From a virus, in IMG/VR virus record IMGVR_UViG_3300031758_000630, positions 1-22,332 of that record: 22,332 nucleotides of DNA; one strand, given 5' to 3'. The notes beneath the pieces were generated by a model. That model was not told where the DNA came from and searched no databases. It saw only the letters and a program-made list of their open reading frames with translations. Within the stretch, counting starts at the first letter, position 1. The number at the start of each line of letters is the position of its first letter. The translations under genes were made by a program, and so were the position numbers. Below are positions 12,531-18,264 of this stretch, one piece after another.

Positions 12531-13559
12531 TTATTTAGGTTCTTGTGCCCTAAACTCACGTCCCATAAACACTGCCCAGTCATCAATAATGGGGACCGAT
12601 AGCAGGGTAAACTCTCCGCTGTCCTTATACCAGGCGAATCCGATACCCTGTTGCCAGTTCTCCCAGTATTTTACTGGCTTTTCATTAGGGGTCACGCCGC
12701 CCTTGACGCTTGGCACTGAACCATCAACACGGCACAAACAACCAGGGCTGAATGCCGCGTTTCTGGCTGGGCCTGTACTCGTGTGGTTTGTGTGGTACAG
12801 CATTTCAATTCGGTGAATGTGCCCATAGACCACAGATACGTGGTGGTTCGAATTAATGTACTTCATCGCGGTGCTGCCGCTCGAGTTTACCCTGTCACCG
12901 TGGATGCATCGTAGGTTTTCGTTTAGCCAGTACTCACCGGCTGGGTAACCGCTGGCGTATACAATACCCAGCTCATCCATGCGTAGGAGGTGTGGCAAAC
13001 TGTTAACTGGCCATGACGGCTCACTGACGGCATCATCAACTGCTCGGCGCATGTTTACTACTGCTGGGGCGTTTTCTGCCAAGTACTTATAGATACGGCA
13101 ATCGTGGTTTCCTTCTAGGAATACAATCTCGGCGTCAGGCACAGTTGCTCTCTGTTGCGCTAGGTACTCATAGCCGCGCTGAATTGCTAGGTTGGTCGAG
13201 TTTTGGAATGCGATTTCCTGATGGTGTCGGCTCTGCGCTGGCAGGTCGATGGTATCACCTAGGTTCACGATTGTTTCCACGCCGAATTGCTCATTAGCGT
13301 ATGCCACAATTTGCATCGCAATCTCAATGGCCTTTTCGTCGTGGAACTCTATTACTGACCCGTCCTCATAGACGCGGTATCCGATTTGGGTATCGGGTAG
13401 CAGGGCGGCTAATTTCCAGCCGTCTTTCTTTTTTGGCTTAGTGATGTTGGCCGGTTTAATTACCATCTTCTCTGCCTGTTTAATTATTGGCAGTGGGGCG
13501 GAGTAATCCTGTTCTAGGAATTCCTTCAAAACTTTGGCTAGGCTGTCGGACACGTGCAT
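12531..13559 (-). CDS. Calcineurin-like metallophosphoesterase
   Basis: A 342-residue enzyme of the calcineurin-like superfamily, which uses two metal ions to cleave phosphomono- or diesters. Motifs in order: D56-T-Q58 (usually D-x-H), GDTID (101-105), GNHD (150-153), HGD (220-222) and GHIH (246-249). A Lys-rich linker (about 34-46) separates a short N-terminal helix region from the catalytic domain. Phage relatives are often called SbcD-like or DNA-repair phosphoesterases; the substrate is not predictable. ATG 13559 overlaps the previous gene by 22 nt and lies only 3 nt from GAGAGG. GTG 13553 has a better 9-nt spacing and may be the real start. Confidence 0.85.
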   Translation of the reverse strand: MHVSDSLAKVLKEFLEQDYSAPLPIIKQAEKMVIKPANITKPKKKDGWKLAALLPDTQIGYRVYEDGSVIEFHDEKAIEIAMQIVAYANEQFGVETIVNLGDTIDLPAQSRHHQEIAFQNSTNLAIQRGYEYLAQQRATVPDAEIVFLEGNHDCRIYKYLAENAPAVVNMRRAVDDAVSEPSWPVNSLPHLLRMDELGIVYASGYPAGEYWLNENLRCIHGDRVNSSGSTAMKYINSNHHVSVVYGHIHRIEMLYHTNHTSTGPARNAAFSPGCLCRVDGSVPSVKGGVTPNEKPVKYWENWQQGIGFAWYKDSGEFTLLSVPIIDDWAVFMGREFRAQEPK

Positions 13560-13780
13560 GTTCCTCTCATGTGGGCAACAAATGCCGTACGTTTAAATGG
13601 AATATCTGGGTAGTGTGACTTGATTAGATTTAGGGTTTGGGTCAGATTTAGATTTGGCTTACTTCGTAGGGAAGTAAAAACTTCTTGAAACTCCTGGTCT
13701 TGGCTTACTGCCCAAACACCTACAACACAGCCTTCTATCTCGGCTGATTTGGCTAACGCCTTTAGTTCATCGATTAGCAT
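13538..13780 (-). CDS. Hypothetical protein upstream of the phosphoesterase
   Basis: An 80-residue protein with a hydrophobic core (GCVVGVWAVSQD) and helices on both sides, ending in a Cys-containing tail (HMRGTCTCP). ATG has a good ribosome site (AAGGAG, 5 nt). It overlaps the metallophosphoesterase start by up to 22 nt, so the two are probably co-expressed. A 95-nt leader with a dyad (13807-13819) precedes it. No family recognised. Confidence 0.6.
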   Translation of the reverse strand: MLIDELKALAKSAEIEGCVVGVWAVSQDQEFQEVFTSLRSKPNLNLTQTLNLIKSHYPDIPFKRTAFVAHMRGTCTCPTA

Positions 13781-13806
13781 TTCTCTCCTTGTGGTTGCTA
13801 TCTACG

Positions 13807-13819
13807 GTTACACTGTAAC
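13807..13819. promoter_or_regulatory. Dyad GTTACA-C-TGTAAC upstream of the phosphoesterase pair
   Basis: A perfect 6-bp inverted repeat with one central base, 27 nt upstream of the start at 13780. A perfect TTGACA on the minus strand lies further up (within 13864-13870), but no good -10 follows at the right distance. The TTACA/TGTAA half-sites recur in front of the 13916-14236 gene (14265-14288), which suggests a shared regulator site. Confidence 0.35.
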
Positions 13820-13874
13820 ACACAACACCGCGAATTACCACAACTTGTCGAGACAAAATAATCGTGTCAAAAAC

Positions 13875-13900
13875 AAAAAACCCGCCATCTCTGGCGGGTT
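13875..13900 (-). terminator. Intrinsic terminator of the 13916-14236 gene
   Basis: Read on the minus strand, AACCCGCCA (13900-13892), loop GAGA, then TGGCGGGTT (13887-13879), followed by TTTTTT. A 9-bp GC-rich stem with a U tract, 16 nt after the stop of the 13916-14236 gene. Strong candidate. Confidence 0.9.
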
Positions 13901-13915
13901 AATTGCTAAGGCTAT

Positions 13916-14236
13916 TTAGTTGTAGTTGGTGGTACCAGCGTCGAAGTTTGGCTTGGTGCGGTTTAGCGCAGCGGTGAACAAACGGCCGTTGCCCTGTGTT
14001 GCTCCAATGCTTGGGTCTTTCCAAGCAGGCATACCAGTACGGATACCGTATGCAGCGCCTCCGGTTGCCTTAACAAAGCCACGAACAGGCTTTGCCTGTA
14101 CATATGGGTCGGTCCCGCCTTTGGCGTTACCTTTCTTCTTCATTACTGTGCCGCGAAGGTTCTCTGCAGATGCGTTTCTAGCAGTAGTTGCGGCACTGTT
14201 TCCCATGGTAGGGAACTTGCTTTTTGGTTGTTCCAT
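13916..14236 (-). CDS. Small basic protein, independently terminated, probably highly expressed
   Basis: A 106-residue basic, Gly/Ala/Asn-rich protein with Lys clusters (MKKKGNAKGG) and no membrane segment. I choose ATG 14236, with AGAGG 7 nt upstream. The frame extends to a TTG at 14275, but that start has no ribosome site and lies in a dyad. The gene has its own 63-nt leader, a strong ribosome site and a strong terminator immediately downstream, a layout typical of abundant products such as small virion or nucleic-acid-binding proteins. It is compositionally like the 9516-12513 proteins. Family not recognised. Confidence 0.6.
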   Translation of the reverse strand: MEQPKSKFPTMGNSAATTARNASAENLRGTVMKKKGNAKGGTDPYVQAKPVRGFVKATGGAAYGIRTGMPAWKDPSIGATQGNGRLFTAALNRTKPNFDAGTTNYN

Positions 14237-14264
14237 GATTTTACCTCTTTGGCCTAAAGGTGGA

Positions 14265-14288
14265 CAATTACACAATACCCTGTAATTG
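14265..14288. promoter_or_regulatory. Dyad CAATTACA-N8-TGTAATTG in the leader of the 13916-14236 gene
   Basis: A perfect 8-bp inverted repeat (14265-14272 and 14281-14288) about 30 nt upstream of ATG 14236. On the minus strand its centre contains TATTGT, a possible -10. It shares TTACA/TGTAA half-sites with the dyad at 13807-13819. It could be an operator or a 5' mRNA hairpin. Confidence 0.4.
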
Positions 14289-14299
14289 GGGGTTAGCGC

Positions 14300-14581
14300 T
14301 TACTTAACTGCGTTTACTTTAAACACAATTGCACTAATTTTTTCGCCGTCGCTCTCTACAGATGCAAACCCAGGGATGGAAACTAGGCTGATGCCTCGTG
14401 GGGCTGTGTATCCGCTGGCGATGGCAATGGCCTTTACGGCCTGGTTTACGGCTCCTGCGCCTACCGCCCGTAGCTTTACGGTGCCATTTTCATAAATAGC
14501 GTGGGCAATAGCAGATGCCAGCGCGATTGGGCTGCTTCCAGCCCCTACGCGTAGGATGTTTTCTTCTTGTGTGTCAGACAT
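14300..14581 (-). CDS. SpoVS-family protein
   Basis: A 93-residue protein that matches stage V sporulation protein S over almost its whole length (ILRVGAGSSPIALASAIAHA, AVGAGAVNQAVKAIAIA, GYTAPRGISL, IPGF, then SDGEKISAIVFKV). SpoVS is a small Alba-like fold protein that affects sporulation and septation in Bacillus and is found in several other phyla; it probably binds nucleic acid. Start is ATG 14581 with AGAGGA about 4 nt upstream. The frame continues to a TTG at 14644, but that part covers the predicted promoter. The gene has its own promoter-like element and may serve as a regulator or nucleoid-type protein in infected cells. Confidence 0.85.
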   Translation of the reverse strand: MSDTQEENILRVGAGSSPIALASAIAHAIYENGTVKLRAVGAGAVNQAVKAIAIASGYTAPRGISLVSIPGFASVESDGEKISAIVFKVNAVK

Positions 14582-14620
14582 TATTCCTCTAATTATGGTT
14601 GGGGTTCTCCCGCTATTACC

Positions 14621-14648
14621 ACTATAGAGGTATTTAGCCGCCAACTAA
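14621..14648 (-). promoter_or_regulatory. Possible promoter of the SpoVS gene
   Basis: On the minus strand TTAGTT (14648-14643), a 16-nt spacer and TATAGT (14626-14621, one mismatch from TATAAT). The expected transcript start is about 33 nt upstream of ATG 14581, within the 80-nt gap after the Nmad1 gene. Confidence 0.45.
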
Positions 14649-14661
14649 GGGGCTAAACGGA

Positions 14662-15042
14662 TTATTTTTCTGGCCAGTCCCCGTCAATTACCATAAGGGC
14701 GATAATGGCATAATTTGCCATGTCCAGGAAGGAATCACGCAGACTCTCGTTTTTAGGCTCAACGCCGCTGTCTAGCAGGTGATTGATGCGAGCACTCTTG
14801 TCGTGGATACGGACGCGTAAACCGTTTAGCGGGCCGCCTGGGGCGTTTGAGATATTAGTAGGCCCGTAGTCTTCGTGCTTCTGAAGTAGCAGGGACTTGG
14901 CCTCTTGAAACTTAAACTGTAACGCGTCGTTAAACCGCTTATTAAAGCCGTTTCCGCGTATGTTCTCTAATACTTTTGGTGACACCTCTGGGATTGGGCG
15001 CGGGGAATCAAAGATGCTTGAAAAATCTTCATAGTTTGACAT
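14662..15042 (-). CDS. Nmad1/DUF1599-type nucleotide-modification-associated protein
   Basis: A 126-residue helical protein with the pattern of nucleotide modification associated domain 1 (DUF1599): KHEDYGPTNIS, then GGPLNGLRVRIHDKSARI, then ESLRDSFLDMANYAIIALMV. The conserved Glu, Lys and Asp residues fit a metal-dependent, MazG-like all-alpha nucleotide-binding fold. Phage members are thought to act on modified or excess nucleotides; the actual reaction is not established. ATG has AAAGGAAAG about 9 nt upstream. The start overlaps the end of a tiny Cys/His gene by 14 nt. It sits in the replication operon, consistent with a nucleotide-pool role. Confidence 0.75.
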   Translation of the reverse strand: MSNYEDFSSIFDSPRPIPEVSPKVLENIRGNGFNKRFNDALQFKFQEAKSLLLQKHEDYGPTNISNAPGGPLNGLRVRIHDKSARINHLLDSGVEPKNESLRDSFLDMANYAIIALMVIDGDWPEK

Positions 15043-15199
15043 TTGGTATCTTTCCTTTTGGTTTAGTTGTGGAGGCTAGCTTAGGCCCCTGGTCTGTGGT
15101 GCTGTGGCAGTGGCACATGCACTGCGGTCGACTATCAGTGTGGCCAGGGCACACGTCGTGATACCCTGTGTCACAGTATCCAGTGTTAGTCAGTGTCAC
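15029..15199 (-). CDS. Tiny Cys/His-rich protein
   Basis: A 56-residue reading frame from GTG 15199 to TGA 15029. It has a striking set of ligands, C9, C17, H20, C27, C29, H30, C31 and H32 (motif QCMCHCH), then a Lys/Pro tail. This pattern resembles small zinc-binding proteins common in actinophages. It overlaps the end of the upstream membrane-peptide gene by 14 nt and the Nmad1 start by 14 nt, exactly as packed phage genes do. The GTG has no ribosome site, so the start depends on coupling and is uncertain. Without this gene the 140-nt stretch would be an unexplained gap in a dense operon. Confidence 0.5.
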   Translation of the reverse strand: MTLTNTGYCDTGYHDVCPGHTDSRPQCMCHCHSTTDQGPKLASTTKPKGKIPNVKL

Positions 15200-15314
15200 G
15201 GATATCGTCGTAGTCGTCTGGGCTAAAAATAACTGATAGTACCATCGCTACGCCCATGCCTATTAAAATAACGAGGGTAAGTGCGGTCAGCACCGCAATA
15301 GTATTTGCAACCAT
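15186..15314 (-). CDS. Tiny single-span membrane protein
   Basis: A 42-residue frame from ATG 15314 to TAA 15186. Residues 5-30 form one hydrophobic helix (IAVLTALTLVILIGMGVAMV and on), followed by a strongly acidic tail (PDDYDDIRDTD). The ATG is next to the TAA stop of the RuvC-like gene and has AGGGAG 6 nt upstream, an excellent coupled start. Charge distribution does not settle topology. Small one-span proteins in phages can be holin-like, membrane anchors or superinfection-exclusion factors; none can be claimed here. Confidence 0.6.
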   Translation of the reverse strand: MVANTIAVLTALTLVILIGMGVAMVLSVIFSPDDYDDIRDTD

Positions 15315-15905
15315 TTATTTCTCCCTGTACTTGGGGTCTTGTATATTGTGATAGATTTCGCGCTCATATGTCAAGTCGCACTTTCCTGCAACTAGGTGCG
15401 CTAGTGCGTAGGAGTCCGCGGCATTATCGTCGTTGAACTCGATACCCCACTTCTTAAATACGTGCAACAGCATTTGGTTCTTTTGCACGCCAGTTCCTTT
15501 GCCTGTTACATACTTTTTAAGGACGGTTGGAGGAATTATATAAGGGTATCTGCCGGCGTAAGACTCAAATTCTTGCCAGCAAAACCACTTGACTATAGCG
15601 CCGAGTTCCCCGGCCATGTTGGCCATCTGCGAGCCAAAGGCATATCCCTCCATAGCCACCGTGATTTGTGACTTAACATCAAAGGTTACGTGCCTGTCGA
15701 TAATTTCGCCAAGTCTGTCGTAGACGTAGTTTAGGCGTTCAATTCCCGTGCCCTCGGCCTTAAACACTGTGGTTGCATACCCGCCGGTTTTTACATCCAT
15801 AACTGTAATTCCGAAGCCAGAGTAAGATTGGTCTATGCCAATCGCGTAATTTTTACAGGATGACGGTACGCCTGGGCCAAATACTTTGTCTGCTTTTTTT
15901 GACAT
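15315..15905 (-). CDS. RuvC-like Holliday junction resolvase
   Basis: A 196-residue protein of the RuvC/RNase H-like nuclease fold, which would cut branched DNA during recombination and before packaging. The four expected acidic residues are visible: D25 in AIGIDQSYSGFG, E86 in VAMEGYAFG, and D159 or D160 with D164 in NDDNAADSYALA. K135-G and K142 (TGKGTGVQKNQM) fit the conserved basic segment. ATG shares its A with the upstream stop (TAATG). It sits among recombination genes. A second, unrelated resolvase-like gene is at 17733-18077. Confidence 0.85.
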   Translation of the reverse strand: MSKKADKVFGPGVPSSCKNYAIGIDQSYSGFGITVMDVKTGGYATTVFKAEGTGIERLNYVYDRLGEIIDRHVTFDVKSQITVAMEGYAFGSQMANMAGELGAIVKWFCWQEFESYAGRYPYIIPPTVLKKYVTGKGTGVQKNQMLLHVFKKWGIEFNDDNAADSYALAHLVAGKCDLTYEREIYHNIQDPKYREK

Positions 15906-16408
15906 TAGATGTTGAACTTTCGGCTGCGAGTCTTGAAGTTGTCGCTCGAGGTTCTGCGTGTCAGCTCACGGCTGCACACGGAGCTACTACGCTCGCAGTT
16001 ATTTGCCATAGTCTCTAGTACCTTGCGGTACGCGTACTTGTTCATGTGCTCCTTTTTTAAGGAGTTAATCGACTCTTCGGAGTCTGCCATGGCTTTTAGT
16101 GATGTGACAGTAGACTTTGGGTTTTCACTCTGAAGTCTGAGTAGGGCCACCGATTCTTCGTAAGAAATCTGGCGCTCCAGTTCCTTCTCGTCTACGACTG
16201 CACATGACAGCTGGGTGTTCACAAAGTCGCTGTACATAGAAAACCTGGTGTACAAAAGCATTAGGTCTTCGTCGTTTAGCGCGGTAATGTCTTCCGGCAT
16301 AGACGGGCGGTCTAACTCAACCTCTCGGTCTACACTAAGCCCCTGCTTATCTAGCGAGTCTAGGACGTACTTGCTTGTGGTTTCTGTTATTAGGGTACTC
16401 TTGGTCAT
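15905..16408 (-). CDS. Hypothetical helical protein of the recombination cluster
   Basis: A 167-residue, largely alpha-helical protein with the segment MPEDITALNDEDLMLLYTRFSMYSDFVNTQL cut here into its parts: an ITALNDEDLM start-of-helix, a YTRFSMYSDF aromatic patch, then a Glu-rich coiled-coil-like stretch (about 70-120). The tail is basic (RRTSSDNFKTRSRKF). It starts by ATGA overlap with the Cas4-like gene (AAGGA 8 nt upstream) and ends by TAATG overlap with the RuvC-like gene. I associate this type with actinophage replication modules but know no function. Confidence 0.65.
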   Translation of the reverse strand: MTKSTLITETTSKYVLDSLDKQGLSVDREVELDRPSMPEDITALNDEDLMLLYTRFSMYSDFVNTQLSCAVVDEKELERQISYEESVALLRLQSENPKSTVTSLKAMADSEESINSLKKEHMNKYAYRKVLETMANNCERSSSVCSRELTRRTSSDNFKTRSRKFNI

Positions 16409-17280
16409 TCGTTAAATCCTTCGCACTGTTTGCACTTTAGCGCTCCACCGACATTGCAGTCAGGCGCTGTGTTCTTAGATAACGAGTCTACCACAAGTTT
16501 TGCACCGTCAATAATGTGCTGAACTCCCCACGCATCTCTGCGTACGATGAACTCTTTTACTTCCTGAGTAGGCTTGGCTTCGTATAGGACAACTGCCTCG
16601 TTAGGCACATCAGTAACCCCAGATAGGTTTAGCACTTCCATGTAAAGCTGAATCTGAGAAACGTGCGACTCAAACGGGGCGGTTAGACCCTTCCAAGCGG
16701 AATCAAAACTCTGGTCTCCGGCGAACCATGCTGACTTGTCGAGCCACATAAATGTACCGGCACCAACTGACTTAATCTCAAGCATTAGGTCATCGCCAAA
16801 TCCCTTTAGCCAACCATCCGAATGACCGGTAATCATAAGCTCGTTGTTGATGACCGGCACCTCTTTGTATTTTACCTTGGTAGAACCGCAGGTAATGCAG
16901 CGGAAGGGGCTAAGGTCAGTCCAGTAGTATGAACATTCTCTACACTGCCACGAGCCGTACAAGGTGCCCATCTCGTAAAACCAGTTCTGCCACGTTTGGT
17001 GGATAGCGTGTCCCTGAGCAAAGATAAGCTCGGTCTTAAACTTACGGGCTTCTGGGGCCGGGTGGTTGCCCTTTAGATGAAAGTACGAGGCTCTGTGGCA
17101 CCAGTACTTGCTTACCATGGCAGACGGGTGCAGGCCATCGAATGACCTGGAGTTGTCTACGGGCTTTGATAAAACGTGTCTCTCTACTCGTCCTATGACC
17201 CTAGTAGTTGACTTACCCGCATCGACAAAGTTCTTTAGTTTTCCAGCGGTAATCTTTTGCAGCTTGTTTGTTTTTGGCAT
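16405..17280 (-). CDS. Cas4/RecB-like PD-(D/E)XK nuclease with zinc-finger insertion
   Basis: A 291-residue nuclease. The PD-(D/E)XK site is visible as H91, D155 in TGHSDGW, and E168-x-K170 in LEIK, with a downstream SQIQLYM motif of the RecB/Cas4 group. One Cys after the N-terminal motif (C61 in KYWCHR) and three near the C-terminus (C275, C283, C286) match the Fe-S cluster layout of Cas4/AddB nucleases. A zinc-finger-like insert, C113-x2-C116 and C128-x2-C131, lies before the active site. Start ATG 17280 follows AAGGAAGG; a GTG 30 nt earlier is less likely. It probably resects DNA ends for phage recombination with the RecA-like protein. No CRISPR array or other cas genes are present. Confidence 0.8.
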   Translation of the reverse strand: MPKTNKLQKITAGKLKNFVDAGKSTTRVIGRVERHVLSKPVDNSRSFDGLHPSAMVSKYWCHRASYFHLKGNHPAPEARKFKTELIFAQGHAIHQTWQNWFYEMGTLYGSWQCRECSYYWTDLSPFRCITCGSTKVKYKEVPVINNELMITGHSDGWLKGFGDDLMLEIKSVGAGTFMWLDKSAWFAGDQSFDSAWKGLTAPFESHVSQIQLYMEVLNLSGVTDVPNEAVVLYEAKPTQEVKEFIVRRDAWGVQHIIDGAKLVVDSLSKNTAPDCNVGGALKCKQCEGFNE

Positions 17281-17326
17281 GTGTACCTTCCTTGCGTATG
17301 ACGCTAGCACACATTATTCCAAATGT

Positions 17327-17710
17327 CTACTTGCCTTTTTTTGCTAATTCTTCCAAGGTCTTACCCTGTCGAATAGCTTTTCTTTTTAGCGCTGCTCGTT
17401 CTCTGTGGCTCATGCCGCCCCAGATACCGTGAACCAAATCTTCTTTGTCTGCAAAAAGTAGACACTTCATTCTAGCGGGGCATTCTCCACGACCGTCTTT
17501 ACCATAGCAAATTGATTTAGCTTTATCTGCGATTGGTTTGTAGAGGGACTTATCTCTGGGAGGAAACCAAAGGTCTGGTGGGTACAGATTTTTAGTCTCA
17601 GTTGAGCCCTTTATCTGGACCTGCTCAGCACACTTGGCCTCCTCCATCCAGTCTAGGAATTGGATACCTAATGAGGTGTTTTCTGGTGTCGGTTCATATG
17701 GTGAACGCAC
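17327..17710 (-). CDS. WhiB-family transcriptional regulator
   Basis: A 127-residue WhiB-like protein. WhiB proteins bind a [4Fe-4S] cluster through four cysteines and act with the primary sigma factor in actinobacteria; phage versions can modify host transcription and superinfection. Visible: C27, C68, C77 and C83, the GIWGG turn (95-99) and the basic tail (HRERAALKRKAIRQGKT) that binds DNA. The usual C-x2-C pair is replaced by C68-x8-C77. Start is GTG 17710 with GGAG 5 nt upstream. It sits between two nuclease genes and may control this operon or host genes. Confidence 0.88.
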   Translation of the reverse strand: MRSPYEPTPENTSLGIQFLDWMEEAKCAEQVQIKGSTETKNLYPPDLWFPPRDKSLYKPIADKAKSICYGKDGRGECPARMKCLLFADKEDLVHGIWGGMSHRERAALKRKAIRQGKTLEELAKKGK

Positions 17711-17732
17711 GGGTGCTCCGAAAGTAGTAGGG

Positions 17733-18077
17733 CTACGACTCTCCCGTGTGCTCCTCTAAACATTGTAGCACAAACTCCCGCATAGTTAAGAAATCGTTTT
17801 CGTCCATTACAACATAGTTAATGTCATTTAGGCTGATTCCTAGTACCGGGGTTCTGCTCTCAATCAGTGCCTCGGTCGTAATTTTTTCTAAAATGCTTGA
17901 CTTTAAAGTAAATGACTTTTTACCAGTCCACTTGTGCTCAATCAAAAGGTCCTTTGACCGAACGTCTCCTTTGCGAAACCAGAACGCGCCAGAGGCCACG
18001 CTTCTCTGACCGCCTATGGTTTTAGCTAGCCTCTTTTCGTGCTTCTGGGACTGCTTTTGGCCCTCTGATTTAGGCAA
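17733..18077 (-). CDS. Hjc-like PD-(D/E)XK nuclease (putative Holliday junction resolvase)
   Basis: A 114-residue protein resembling archaeal Hjc-type and phage resolvases: E14 in QKHEKRLAKTIGG, S29-G in VASGAF, D38 in KGDVRS, and E47-x-K49 in LIEHKWT. These form the PD-(D/E)XK metal site. It would cut four-way or other branched DNA. It starts at TTG 18077, inside the end of the zinc-finger gene (8-nt overlap), with AAAGAG about 7 nt upstream. The operon also encodes a RuvC-type enzyme. A restriction-like function is possible but less likely at this size and position. Confidence 0.75.
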   Translation of the reverse strand: MPKSEGQKQSQKHEKRLAKTIGGQRSVASGAFWFRKGDVRSKDLLIEHKWTGKKSFTLKSSILEKITTEALIESRTPVLGISLNDINYVVMDENDFLTMREFVLQCLEEHTGES

Positions 18078-18264
18078 TATTTAGCTCTTTCTTAACAAAC
18101 TCCCAGAAGTCATCCTTGTCTAGTTGAGCCGACTTCGGTTTTGGATTAATACTTGGATTAAATCGGTCTTTATTAACTGCCATGTAGTGTCGCTTGCATA
18201 GGCCTTTTGCGTAGTGCCCTTCTCCGCACTCTTCGCATTCTTTATTTACTTTTGGCCTAGCCAT
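18070..18264 (-). CDS. Small zinc-finger protein
   Basis: A 64-residue protein with C10-x2-C13 and then GLC23-x2-H26-Y, a finger type seen in phage proteins and next to HNH nucleases. It continues with a Lys/Pro linker and a short acidic/aromatic helix (DKDDFWEFVKKEL). ATG shares its A with the RecA stop (TAATG). It likely binds DNA or a partner near RecA and the Hjc-like nuclease. No nuclease motif is present in the protein itself. Confidence 0.7.
   Translation of the reverse strand: MARPKVNKECEECGEGHYAKGLCKRHYMAVNKDRFNPSINPKPKSAQLDKDDFWEFVKKELNIA

Noticed and set aside
13781-13870. Leftward promoter based on the perfect TTGACA near 13865
   Set aside because: No TANNNT-type -10 lies 16-18 nt downstream, so the hexamer alone was not called.
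14237-14275. TTG-started 13-residue extension of the 13916-14236 gene
   Set aside because: No ribosome site, and it would start within the 14265-14288 dyad; ATG 14236 has AGAGG at 7 nt.
14582-14644. TTG-started 21-residue extension of SpoVS
   Set aside because: SpoVS proteins begin near the ILRV segment, ATG 14581 has a good ribosome site, and the extension covers the predicted promoter.
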